Below are positions 26,901 through 34,668 of a stretch of 64,000 bases of DNA, in pieces. How positions within the stretch are numbered: position 1 is the first letter of the stretch; every line of letters starts with the position of its first letter. Where the stretch lies: the NCBI GenBank assembly GCA_016710385.1, contig JADJVX010000018.1:186001-250000 (forward strand), written 5' to 3'. The position numbers and the translations under genes were made by a program. Below the pieces are notes generated by a model that was not told the DNA's origin, ran no database searches, and saw only the letters and a program-made list of their open reading frames with translations. The stretch comes from Actinomycetales bacterium. Its GTDB lineage: Bacteria > Actinomycetota > Actinomycetes > Actinomycetales > Dermatophilaceae.

Positions 26901-29384
26901 AACGGCAGCGGCCCTCAGGGCCGGTTCTCGGTCTACCTGCGGGCCGGCACCAACTGGTCCGATGGGGCCAGGCCGTCCAACGGGTATGGGCTCGAGTTCA
27001 ACTCCGCAAACACGAGCGTCGCTATGCGACGGATGTCCAACACCATCGGGACCACCCTGGCCACCGTCACCGGCGGGCAGGCCGTCTCGACGGGGAAGCA
27101 GTGGCTGCGGGTGCGCATGGTGGGCTCGACACTGCAATTCCGCACCTGGCTGGACGGCACCGCTGAGCCCACCGCGTGGAAGGGCAGCGTGACCGACTCC
27201 ATGGTGACCATCCCGGGCGACCTTTACCTGTCCCTCGTCCGCACGGGGACCGGCACCGGGACCCGCACGGTGACCATCGACAACGTCACTGTCACCTCGG
27301 GGCAGGTGCAGTCCAGTCCCGACCGCACCCCGCCCGTCGCGCCGACCGGCCTCACCGCTGGGGTCCCCACCGCCACGAGTGTCGGCCTCACGTGGACGGC
27401 CTCGACGGACAACATCGCGGTCATCGGATACGACGTACTGCGTGACGGTGTCGTGGTCGGTTCTTCGACCACGACCTCGTTCAGCGACTCGGGCCTCACG
27501 GCCGGGACAACCTATGGGTATGCCGTGCGCGCCAAGGACGCGGCCGGTAACCTCTCGGCGCTGAGCAGCGCGGTGTCGGTCTCGACGCCGACTCCGGACA
27601 CCACCCCGCCATCAGTCCCGACCGGGTTGGCGGCCAGTGGCACGACATGGACCGGCACGACGCTTACCTGGGCTCCCGCCACCGACAACGTCGGTGTCGC
27701 GGGCTACCGGGTCCGGAGAGACGGGGTCCTCGTCGGGTCGCCGACCGGCACTACCCTGCAGGTCACCGGTTTGACGGCCGCTATGACCTACAGCTTCACG
27801 GTGAGCGCAGTCGACACCTCGGGCAACGAATCCGCGCCCTCGGAGGCGGCCTCCGTGACCACTCCGGCGGGCGTTCCGCCGCTTTTCGTCGATGGGTTCA
27901 CGGGTGTGGACGGGTCGGCGTGGGGGTCGGCGTGGACGACGTCGGTGCGCAGTGGGTCGGTGTCGGTCTCTGGTGGTGCGGGGGTGTTGGCCGAGCAGGA
28001 TGTGGCCTCCTCGTATGCGCGGGCGCAGCTGACCGGTGTGGCGGCGCGGGCGGATGCCGAAGTGGTGTTCTCGTACACCGGGACACCGGCGTCGGGTCAT
28101 TACCTGAACGTGTATCTGCGTGGGTCCGGCGCGTGGTCGGGTGGGTTCAACCCGGCGAATGGGTATGGGTTGGAGATTTCGAACTCGACGACGGTGTCGA
28201 TGATGAAGGTGGTCAACGGGACGCAGTCGAAGACGTCGATCGCCAATGGTCAGGTGGTGACGGCTGGGAAGCAGTGGGTTCGGGTGCGGGTGGTCGGGTC
28301 GACCTTCCAGTTCCGGACCTGGTTGGACGGTCAGCCGGAGCCCTCGACGTGGAAGGGCACTTTGACCGATACCGCTGTCACTGCTGCGGGTCAGCTGTAC
28401 GTGTCTCTGGCTCGCTCGTCCAAGGCGGGCTTGGGTGCCGGTTCGGTCAAGATCGACGACCTCGTCCTCACCGACGGGGCGGTGGCCCCGCCGGCACCGG
28501 ACACCCAGGCACCCTCGGTGCCGGGCTCACTGACCGCGACCGGCACGACGGCCACCGGGACGACGCTGTCCTGGATCGCCTCGAGTGACAATGTCGCGGT
28601 CACGGGCTACCGGGTCACGCGCAACGGTGCTGCGCTCACTACCACGGGCGCGGTGACGTTCACCGACGGTGGTCTGACCGCTGCGACGACCTACACGTAT
28701 GCCGTGTCGGCGCTGGATGCCGCGGGCAACGAGTCGGGGGTGGCCACGGTCACCGTGACCACTCCGCCGGCACCTACCGCCCTGTTCGTCGATGGGTTCA
28801 CGGGTGTGGACGGGTCGGCGTGGGGGTCGGCGTGGACGACGTCGGTGCGCAGTGGGTCGGTGTCGGTCTCTGGTGGTGCGGGGGTGTTGGCCGAGCAGGA
28901 TGTGGCCTCCTCGTATGCGCGGGCGCAGCTGACCGGTGTGGCGGCGCGGGCGGATGCCGAAGTGGTGTTCTCGTACACCGGGGCACCGGCGTCGGGTCAT
29001 TACCTGAACGTGTATCTGCGTGGGTCCGGGGCGTGGTCGGGTGGGTTCAACCCGGCGAATGGGTATGGGTTGGAGATTTCGAACTCGACGACGGTGTCGA
29101 TGATGAAGGTGGTCAACGGGACGCAGTCGAAGACGTCGATCGCCAATGGTCAGGTGGTGACGGCTGGGAAGCAGTGGGTTCGGGTGCGGGTGGTCGGGTC
29201 GACCTTCCAGTTCCGGACCTGGTTGGACGGTCAGCCGGAGCCCTCGACGTGGAAGGGCACTTTGACCGATACCGCTGTCACTGCTGCGGGTCAGCTGTAC
29301 GTGTCTCTGGCTCGCTCGTCCAAGGCGGGCTTGGGTGCCGGTTCGGTCAAGATCGACGATCTCGCCGTGACAGCCGGCCAGTGA
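23943..29384 (+). CDS. large secreted CotH-kinase-like protein with lamin-tail, FN3 and LamG-like modules
   Basis: 1813 residues. Approximate modules: signal peptide 1-31 (cleavage after AWA); lamin-tail domain 34-190; a beta-rich linker to 300; CotH-like kinase domain 306-605, with likely catalytic acids in HWDSDWRNWY (near 525) and WHWDLNNTF (near 547); second lamin-tail domain 672-820; FN3 825-917; LamG-like 920-1121; FN3 1126-1217; FN3 1218-1308; LamG-like 1313-1513; FN3 1518-1610; LamG-like 1613-1813. There is no transmembrane helix or LPxTG at the end, so it is probably released or held by its own modules. CotH proteins of Bacillus phosphorylate spore-coat proteins; the target here is unknown. 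It stands between genes normally close to hisS and so looks inserted. Confidence 0.87.
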   Translation: MDISRFVRRAVSAGAAAVVVATGLAVPTAWAQPGGIVISEIHYHAVSDLDTDDFLELANTSGAAIDIGGYSFTAGIAASIPAGTVIPAGGYFVLSPSAASFTTLYGFAPDAIYTGKLSNSGEAVTLVDTGGQVVDTVSYLDTAPWPATADGTGPSLELRGLWFDNTDPANWGPSTVSGGTPKAVNSLDGTAPPPKILDLATSPAKPAPGEAVTVTARLPVGSVATLTSAVMFDAPITLPFLDDAASPGGAGDGVYAATLAGQAAGLLVRYRIDAALGTTPFSLPASDDASHYTGYTVANPAVASQLPVFEWFMADAVYNDLLANHRFDDVQGDAVIVYNGVVYDGAKMNIRGQFTRSATKVQWKVEMPPGHNLDFRPYLPYSVDEWAMHYDVPAVMDLSWKIVGDTGAKDVVVTPIRTQRNGQFWSAGHFLQTEDGTWRDVEGVKNWSIYKGDAGGLRTFPTAAELQASLDLDKKTRETEDYSDVWTLTQKIRQSSSAAQKQWFEENLNIPVLINYMAVNSLIRHWDSDWRNWYVARDTEGTGRWEMWHWDLNNTFEPSSGDSYGDYLTPDRNNYFLTALLSYPDYRQMFFRRLRTLADQELVPGQLEAAWDAIVAPYKDADWPLDRATWGTATEATRRSIFTAALADRRAVITTNSGPGLPVPASQSATPNVVINEIMSAPGGDGLAEYVELANPSSESVDLSGWTLNGVGFTFQPGTVILPGARIVVVANDVAYRAAHPGSTNVAGQYPGRLADDGETLTLIQGTRIVDEVSYGTAAPWPVTADTGASLELLDPGLDNAEPASWAASAPGGSPGAANGATPPPDSTAPSAVTGLTGTATSTGVLLSWQDATDDRGVTAYEVRKDGNLVATLGVGTQSYSDVVVAAGESYTYAVRALDRAGNAGPESTTTVLTLANLVAATETFTAANSASWPAQWATTVSTSGTVATTNNAGVLAVVDSYGSDAKAILKANDLADSEVLLSYTWNGSGPQGRFSVYLRAGTNWSDGARPSNGYGLEFNSANTSVAMRRMSNTIGTTLATVTGGQAVSTGKQWLRVRMVGSTLQFRTWLDGTAEPTAWKGSVTDSMVTIPGDLYLSLVRTGTGTGTRTVTIDNVTVTSGQVQSSPDRTPPVAPTGLTAGVPTATSVGLTWTASTDNIAVIGYDVLRDGVVVGSSTTTSFSDSGLTAGTTYGYAVRAKDAAGNLSALSSAVSVSTPTPDTTPPSVPTGLAASGTTWTGTTLTWAPATDNVGVAGYRVRRDGVLVGSPTGTTLQVTGLTAAMTYSFTVSAVDTSGNESAPSEAASVTTPAGVPPLFVDGFTGVDGSAWGSAWTTSVRSGSVSVSGGAGVLAEQDVASSYARAQLTGVAARADAEVVFSYTGTPASGHYLNVYLRGSGAWSGGFNPANGYGLEISNSTTVSMMKVVNGTQSKTSIANGQVVTAGKQWVRVRVVGSTFQFRTWLDGQPEPSTWKGTLTDTAVTAAGQLYVSLARSSKAGLGAGSVKIDDLVLTDGAVAPPAPDTQAPSVPGSLTATGTTATGTTLSWIASSDNVAVTGYRVTRNGAALTTTGAVTFTDGGLTAATTYTYAVSALDAAGNESGVATVTVTTPPAPTALFVDGFTGVDGSAWGSAWTTSVRSGSVSVSGGAGVLAEQDVASSYARAQLTGVAARADAEVVFSYTGAPASGHYLNVYLRGSGAWSGGFNPANGYGLEISNSTTVSMMKVVNGTQSKTSIANGQVVTAGKQWVRVRVVGSTFQFRTWLDGQPEPSTWKGTLTDTAVTAAGQLYVSLARSSKAGLGAGSVKIDDLAVTAGQ
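27885..28459 (+). repeat. long direct repeat, copy 1 (LamG-like module)
   Basis: About 575 bases repeated exactly 900 bases downstream. Reading the copies side by side shows two mismatches inside (28083 A against 28983 G, and 28130 C against 29030 G). It encodes the module beginning DGFTGVDGSAWGS. Confidence 0.93.
28785..29359 (+). repeat. long direct repeat, copy 2 (LamG-like module)
   Basis: Second copy of the 575-base unit, forming the C-terminal module of the CotH-like protein. The copies are separated by an FN3 domain, so the duplicated unit was probably module plus FN3 (900 bases), with the FN3 parts diverged or replaced. Confidence 0.93.
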
Positions 29385-29427
29385 GTCGCTAGCGCGACGC
29401 CGGCGATCTGTCGGCATCTCGGACGAG

Positions 29428-29456
29428 GGGGGCGTGGACCGCGGGTCCACGCCCCC
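29428..29456 (+). terminator. strong GC stem-loop between the CotH-like gene and hisS
   Basis: A perfect 13-bp stem (GGGGGCGTGGACC with its complement) surrounds a GCG loop and begins 44 bases after the stop. There is no T-tract, as is common for actinobacterial terminators. It should isolate hisS from read-through. Confidence 0.7.
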
Positions 29457-29479
29457 GGCGCCTCTGGGAGGATTCCTGG

Positions 29480-30829
29480 GTGAGCAACGCCAAAGTGACC
29501 CCGATCAGCGGCTTCCTGGAGTTCCTCCCCGAAGGCCGGATTGTCGAGCAGCACTTCCTCGACGTCATCCGCCGGACCTTCGAGGTGCACGGCTTCGCGT
29601 CGATCGAGACGCGCGCAGTCGAGCCGGTTGAACGCCTGGCCGGAAAGGGCGGCGATGTCGACAAGGAGATCTACGGGGTGGTGCGGCTCAGTGCCCCCGC
29701 CGAGACGACTGAAGCCGCGCTGGGCCTGCACTTCGACCTCACGGTGCCCTTCGCGCGCTATGTGCTCGAGAACGCCGGCAAGCTCGCCTTCCCCTTCAAG
29801 CGCTACCAGATCCAGAAGGTGTGGCGCGGTGAGCGCCCGCAGGAGGGCCGCTACCGCGAGTTCACCCAGTGCGACATCGACGTCGTCGACGTCGGTCAGC
29901 TGGCGGCGCACTTCGAGGCCGAGATGCCCTTGGTCGTCGCAGATGCCTTCGCACAGCTGCCTATCGGCCCCTTTCGTATCCAGGTCAACAACCGCAAGAT
30001 CCCCGAAGGCTTCTATCGCGGGATCGGCCTGACCGACATCGCAGGCACCCTGCGGATCGTCGACAAGCTCGACAAGATCGGTCCGGAGAAGGTCGCCGTG
30101 GCGCTCGAGGAGGCCGGCGCCACCGCCGAGCAAGCGCGGCAGTGCCTGGCCCTGGCCGGGATTCAGAGCCAGGACGAAAGCTTCGTCGACAAGGTCCGTG
30201 CCCTGGGCGTCCACGACCCGGGGCTCGAGCAGGGTCTGGCCGAACTCGCGGCTGTCGTGCGAGCCGGTCACGCCGTGCGGCCCGGGGTCCTGGTCGCCGA
30301 CCTCAAGATCGCCCGCGGCTTGGACTACTACACCGGGACGGTCTACGAGACCCAACTCATCGGACATGAGGACTGGGGATCGTTCTGCAGTGGCGGACGC
30401 TACGACGCCCTGGCCAGCGACGGGCGCACGACCTACCCCGGGGTGGGGATCTCGATCGGGCTGTCCCGGCTGCTCGGCCTGCTTGTGGGGAAGGGCCTGG
30501 TGACCGCCAGCCGCAGCACCCCGGCAGCGGTCTTGGTCGCGGTCAACTCCGAAGAAGAGCGGTCTGCTTCGATGGCCGTGGCGGCGACGCTGCGTGGCCG
30601 CGGCATTCCCTGCGATGTCGCGCCGTCGGCGGCGAAGTTCGGCAAGCAGATCCGGTATGCGCAGCGGCGCGGGATTCCCTACGTCTGGTTCCCCGCTGCC
30701 CCGGCCAGCGAGCGCGGTGACTCGGTCAAGGACATCCGTTGCGGCACCCAGGTCGACGCGACGGCAACCACGTGGATGTGCCCGCCCGAGGACCTCGTGC
30801 CGCAGGTGACGGCGGTCTCCGGCGACTGA
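29480..30829 (+). CDS. hisS: histidyl-tRNA synthetase
   Basis: Class II synthetase for tRNA-His, 449 residues. Blocks seen are LHFDLTVPFARYV, FKRYQIQKVWRGERPQEGRYREFTQCDIDVV (motif 2 region), the histidine-specific ARGLDYYTGTVYE and CSGGRYDAL, and motif 3 GVGISIGLSRL. An anticodon-binding domain follows. GTG 29480 is preceded by GGGAGGA seven bases upstream. The N-terminal part (SGFLEFLPEGRIVEQ) is the variant form common in actinobacteria rather than the E. coli form. Confidence 0.94.
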   Translation: MSNAKVTPISGFLEFLPEGRIVEQHFLDVIRRTFEVHGFASIETRAVEPVERLAGKGGDVDKEIYGVVRLSAPAETTEAALGLHFDLTVPFARYVLENAGKLAFPFKRYQIQKVWRGERPQEGRYREFTQCDIDVVDVGQLAAHFEAEMPLVVADAFAQLPIGPFRIQVNNRKIPEGFYRGIGLTDIAGTLRIVDKLDKIGPEKVAVALEEAGATAEQARQCLALAGIQSQDESFVDKVRALGVHDPGLEQGLAELAAVVRAGHAVRPGVLVADLKIARGLDYYTGTVYETQLIGHEDWGSFCSGGRYDALASDGRTTYPGVGISIGLSRLLGLLVGKGLVTASRSTPAAVLVAVNSEEERSASMAVAATLRGRGIPCDVAPSAAKFGKQIRYAQRRGIPYVWFPAAPASERGDSVKDIRCGTQVDATATTWMCPPEDLVPQVTAVSGD

Positions 30830-30886
30830 TCGCAGTCCCTCCTGAGCCGAACGCGACGATCGTGCATGAGGCCCGGACGATCGATG

Positions 30887-31501
30887 TCAGGCCGGGGGGA
30901 GCTGCAGTCCGCAGTCACGGAGCTCCAACTCGGCAAGGGCTCGCACCACCTGCGGGTCACGACGACGCCAGGCGCCGGCTGGATCGTCGCTGATCCGGGC
31001 CAGCCTATGCATCGGTTGACGGGCCAGTGCGCGCATGGCGAAAAGGTCGACGTCAGCGTCGGCGTCGATGAATCGCCGTGCCGCAGTGGCCCTTCGGATG
31101 AAGATCAGGCGAGGGGGGAGCCACAACACCAAGGCCAGGGCCAGAGGCAGCAGCAGGGTCACGAGCCCCACAGCGAGCGCGGCACGATCCACGGCCACAC
31201 CGAAGTCTGTGCCGGCCTGGGCGATCGATTTCCCGGTGCCGGTGAGCCCTTCGAACGGCGCCCGCAGCTGGTCGCCGACGAACGGCATACTGCCCAATTG
31301 GTCTGCCGCCGAGGTCATCTGCGAGGCGAAGGTGTTCCCTGCGTCGCGGACGCTGTCGGTGGGACCGCGCAGCGCCGCGATCGAATCGTGAACCACCCTG
31401 GCGGCATACCCCCAGCAGCTGATCCAGACGACAGCGGATAGGTCGGCCACCAGCTGCCGGGCGCGCCGTGCCGGCAGGTCGGCATACAGCGTGATCGCCA
31501 T
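30887..31501 (-). CDS. hypothetical membrane protein with two transmembrane helices
   Basis: A 204-residue protein. Helix 1 is near residues 20-37 (VADLSAVVWISCWGYAA) and helix 2 near 108-128 (VGLVTLLLPLALALVLWLP). The loop between them is polar and the C-terminal 70 residues are Arg-rich and cytoplasmic by charge. ATG 31501 has AGGAG seven bases upstream. The gene is divergent from ald and convergent with hisS. I recognise no characterised family. Confidence 0.75.
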   Translation of the reverse strand: MAITLYADLPARRARQLVADLSAVVWISCWGYAARVVHDSIAALRGPTDSVRDAGNTFASQMTSAADQLGSMPFVGDQLRAPFEGLTGTGKSIAQAGTDFGVAVDRAALAVGLVTLLLPLALALVLWLPPRLIFIRRATAARRFIDADADVDLFAMRALARQPMHRLARISDDPAGAWRRRDPQVVRALAELELRDCGLQLPPA

Positions 31502-31516
31502 CAACGGACTCCTCTC

Positions 31517-31536
31517 AGGGCGCGCCCGCGCGCCCT
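31517..31536. repeat. GC-rich palindrome in the divergent gap before ald
   Basis: AGGGCGCG-CCCG-CGCGCCCT is a perfect 8-bp inverted repeat with a four-base centre, between the divergent starts of the membrane protein and ald. It overlaps a TAGGAT box at 31535. It could be an operator or simply a hairpin. Confidence 0.5.
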
Positions 31537-31612
31537 AGGATGTGAATGCTCTCACCCAGGCATCGGGGCGACCGCGTCGTCGGACCCCGACCATCCGGAA
31601 GGACGACACATC

Positions 31613-32728
31613 GTGAAGGTTGGCGTTCCCAGCGAGGTCAAGAACCACGAGTACCGCGTCGCGATCACCCCCGTGGGCGTCCATGAACTCGTGGCACGCG
31701 GCCATGAGGTGCTGATCCAGAAAGGGGCCGGCCTGGGGTCCTCGATCAGCGACGCCGACTTTGTCGCCCAGGGAGCGCGCATCATCGACTCCGCCGACGA
31801 CGTCTGGGCTGCGGCCGACATGGTGCTCAAGGTCAAGGAACCGGTCGAGCAGGAATACCACCGCATGCGTGAGGGCCTGACCCTCTTCACCTACCTGCAC
31901 CTGGCCGCTGACCAGCCGCTCACCGAGGAACTCACGGCCCGCAAGGTCACGGCGATCGCCTACGAGACCGTCCAACTGCCGTCTGGCATGCTGCCGCTGC
32001 TCTACCCGATGTCCGAAGTTGCCGGGTGTCTCGCCCCGCAAGTGGGCGCGCACGCCATGATGAAGGCTCAAGGCGGTCGCGGCGTCCTCATGGGCGGGAT
32101 CGGCGGCGTCGCCAACGCCAAGGTCGTCGTCCTCGGTGCGGGAGTCGCGGGCCAGAATGCCGCGCAGGTCGCCCTCGGGATGGGCGCCGAAGTGACCTTG
32201 CTGGACACCGACCTCGACAAGCTGCGGATGAGCTTCTGGCGCTATGACAACCGAGTGCGCCAGATCGCTTCGTCCCGTCTGTCGGTGCGCCAAGAGGTGC
32301 TCAATGCCGACCTGGTCATCGGCACGGTCCTCATCCCCGGCGCCAAAGCGCCCAAGCTCGTCACCGATGAGATGGTCGCGCAGATGAAGCCGGGCTCGGT
32401 GCTGGTCGACGTCGCGATCGACCAGGGTGGGTGCTTCGAGGGCAGCCGCCCCACGACGCACGCCGACCCGACCTTCCCGGTCCACAACTCGATCTACTAC
32501 TGCGTCGCGAATATGCCTGGCGCCGTGCCCAATACGTCGACGTGGGCGCTCACCAATGCCACCCTCCCGTATGCCGTGCGACTGGCCGAGAAGGGCTGGC
32601 GCGGCGCGCTGCAGGCCGACCCAGCGCTGGCTCTGGGTTTGAACACGCACGGCGGGGCCGTCACCTATCCGGCAGTGGCAGAGGCCTTCGGCATGGCTTG
32701 CACCCCGACCGCCGAGGCCATCGCCTGA
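31613..32728 (+). CDS. ald: alanine dehydrogenase
   Basis: NAD-dependent interconversion of L-alanine and pyruvate plus ammonia, 371 residues, normal length. The N-terminus MKVGVPSEVKNHEYRVAITP contains the substrate Arg, with Lys in VLKVKEP and His in LFTYLHLAAD. The dinucleotide fold reads VVVLGAGVAGQNAAQVALGMGAEVTLLDTD. GGAAGGACG precedes the GTG. It lies six bases before xerD, so the two may be cotranscribed. Confidence 0.95.
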   Translation: MKVGVPSEVKNHEYRVAITPVGVHELVARGHEVLIQKGAGLGSSISDADFVAQGARIIDSADDVWAAADMVLKVKEPVEQEYHRMREGLTLFTYLHLAADQPLTEELTARKVTAIAYETVQLPSGMLPLLYPMSEVAGCLAPQVGAHAMMKAQGGRGVLMGGIGGVANAKVVVLGAGVAGQNAAQVALGMGAEVTLLDTDLDKLRMSFWRYDNRVRQIASSRLSVRQEVLNADLVIGTVLIPGAKAPKLVTDEMVAQMKPGSVLVDVAIDQGGCFEGSRPTTHADPTFPVHNSIYYCVANMPGAVPNTSTWALTNATLPYAVRLAEKGWRGALQADPALALGLNTHGGAVTYPAVAEAFGMACTPTAEAIA

Positions 32729-32733
32729 CCGAC

Positions 32734-33705
32734 ATGAGGCCCGGCGCGGGCTCGGCCGCAGCCCGCGCCGATTCGCCAGCCCATCCGACGCGACTGCAGT
32801 CCGCCGTCGGAGGATGGCTCGATCATCTGCAGGTCGAGCGCGGGCTGGCCGCAAACACGCTCGTGTCCTACCGCCGTGACCTGGGGCGCTATGTCGAGTT
32901 TCTTGGCGCTCGAGGCCTCGACGACCCGTCGCAGGTTCGTGAGGGGGACATCAGCGACTTCCTCGTCGAATTGCGCGGCGGATCCGAGCAGCACGCACCA
33001 GTGGTTGCCGCTTCGGCGGCTCGCACGCTCGTTGCGGTCCGCGGATGGCACCGCTTCCTTGCGCTGGAGGGCATGACGCCGGCAGATCCGGCAGCGGCCG
33101 TCCGCCCACCCAAGACGGCCCTGCGGCTGCCCAAGGCCATCTCGGTGACCGAGGTGACGGCGCTCCTCGACGCCGCCGCCCTCGGTGAGCCGCCCGGATC
33201 GCTGCGGGACCGTGCCCTGCTCGAGCTGCTCTACGGAGCGGGGGCCCGCATTTCCGAGGCGGTCGGTGTGGATGTCGACGACATCGACCTCGACGGTGGC
33301 TCGGTGCGACTCTTGGGCAAGGGTGCCAAGGAGCGAGTCGTCCCGGTGGGCCGCCACGCAACCGAAGCCCTGACGGCATACCTGGTCCGGGGTCGTCCCA
33401 CCCTCGCCGGACGGGGGAGCGGCACCCCCGCCGTCTTCCTCGGAGCCCGGGGCGGACGGCTGTCTCGGCAGGCGGCCTGGGACATCATCCGAGCGGCGGC
33501 CGAGCGGGCCCAGATCGACCGACACGTGTCGCCACACACGCTGCGGCATTCGTTCGCGACCCATCTGCTCGACGGCGGGGCCGACGTGCGGGTGGTCCAG
33601 GAGCTGCTCGGCCACGCATCGGTGACGACCACTCAGATCTACACGATGGTGACCGTGCAACGATTGCGTGAGGTGTATGCCGGGGCGCACCCCCGAGCCC
33701 GCTGA
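32734..33705 (+). CDS. xerD: tyrosine recombinase XerD
   Basis: Site-specific recombinase that resolves chromosome dimers at dif, 323 residues. Catalytic residues are Arg172 (GARISE), Lys196, His268 and Arg271 (HTLRHSFATHL), His294 (LLGHASVTTT) and Tyr303 (QIYTMV). The N-terminal SAM-like domain holds LQVERGLAANTLVSYRRDL. The ATG at 32734 follows ald directly. The context xerD-parA-scpAB identifies the housekeeping enzyme, not a phage integrase. Confidence 0.92.
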   Translation: MRPGAGSAAARADSPAHPTRLQSAVGGWLDHLQVERGLAANTLVSYRRDLGRYVEFLGARGLDDPSQVREGDISDFLVELRGGSEQHAPVVAASAARTLVAVRGWHRFLALEGMTPADPAAAVRPPKTALRLPKAISVTEVTALLDAAALGEPPGSLRDRALLELLYGAGARISEAVGVDVDDIDLDGGSVRLLGKGAKERVVPVGRHATEALTAYLVRGRPTLAGRGSGTPAVFLGARGGRLSRQAAWDIIRAAAERAQIDRHVSPHTLRHSFATHLLDGGADVRVVQELLGHASVTTTQIYTMVTVQRLREVYAGAHPRAR

Positions 33706-33762
33706 TAAAGTCGCAGCGATCAGCGTGAGCCGACCGTGCGCCCGACCGGGAAGGAGCCTTCC

Positions 33763-34668
33763 GTGAGCACTGGAGTGCACCGTCCCTCCTCCGAGGCACC
33801 CGAATTGATTCACCTCGACGGGCCCGGCGCTCTGGGGCCCACCGGTCGGCCGATGCCCGACTTCCCGACGCCGGCTGCGTTGTCCTCTCATGGGCCCGCT
33901 CGTGTGATCGCCATGTGCAATCAGAAGGGCGGGGTCGGCAAGACCACGACGACGATCAACCTCGGGGCGGCGCTCGCCGAGGTGGGACGCCGGGTGCTCC
34001 TCGTCGACTTCGACCCGCAGGGCGCGCTGTCCGTGGGCTTGGGCGTGCGACCGAACGACCTTGATGTCACCGTGTACAACCTGCTCACCGAGCGTGGTCA
34101 CGATATTCGCGAGGTGATCCAGCAGACCCGCACCCCAGGCCTGGATCTCGTCCCTGCCAACATCGACCTGTCGGCGGCCGAGGTGCAACTCGTCGGAGAG
34201 GTAGCCCGCGAGCAGATCCTCGCGCGGGTCCTGCGCCCCGTCCTGGACGACTACGACGTCATCATGATCGACTGCCAACCCTCGCTGGGCCTGCTCACCG
34301 TCAATGCCCTGACCGCCGCGCACGGCGTGGTCATCCCGCTGGAGTGCGAGTTCTTCGCCATGCGAGGCGTGGCATTGCTCGTCGAGACCATCGAGAAGAT
34401 CACCGACCGGCTCAACCCGGCGCTACAGATCGACGGCATCCTCGCGACGATGTACGACGGACGCACCCTGCACAGCCGCGAGGTGGTGCGCTCGGTCGTC
34501 GACCACTTCGGAGACCAGGTCTTCCATACCGTGATCAGCCGCACCGTCAAGTTCCCGGACGCGACGCTGGCAGCTGAGCCGATCACCACCTACGCCCCCG
34601 GGCACCCGGCGGCTGCGGCATACCGGCAGTTGGCCCGTGAACTGATCGCCCGTGGTGCAGCCGCCTGA
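33763..34668 (+). CDS. parA: ParA/Soj-family ATPase
   Basis: Walker-type ATPase of chromosome organisation, 301 residues. The deviant Walker A is CNQKGGVGKTTTTINL (residues 52-67), with LLVDFDPQGALSVGLG and the Walker B-like VIMIDCQPSLGLL. No parB is adjacent, and the partner genes are scpA and scpB, as for Rv1708. GTG 33763 has AAGGAG upstream and is preferred to 33736. The first 45 residues before the ATPase fold are poorly ordered in composition. Confidence 0.9.
   Translation: MSTGVHRPSSEAPELIHLDGPGALGPTGRPMPDFPTPAALSSHGPARVIAMCNQKGGVGKTTTTINLGAALAEVGRRVLLVDFDPQGALSVGLGVRPNDLDVTVYNLLTERGHDIREVIQQTRTPGLDLVPANIDLSAAEVQLVGEVAREQILARVLRPVLDDYDVIMIDCQPSLGLLTVNALTAAHGVVIPLECEFFAMRGVALLVETIEKITDRLNPALQIDGILATMYDGRTLHSREVVRSVVDHFGDQVFHTVISRTVKFPDATLAAEPITTYAPGHPAAAAYRQLARELIARGAAA

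Noticed and set aside
32734..33705. Tyrosine recombinase as a phage or island integrase
   Set aside because: It has XerD length and the conserved xerD-parA-scpAB context, with no att-like repeats or phage genes nearby.
33763..34668. ParA as a sign of an integrated plasmid
   Set aside because: No ParB or replication gene is adjacent, and it lies with scpA/scpB as in other actinobacterial chromosomes.
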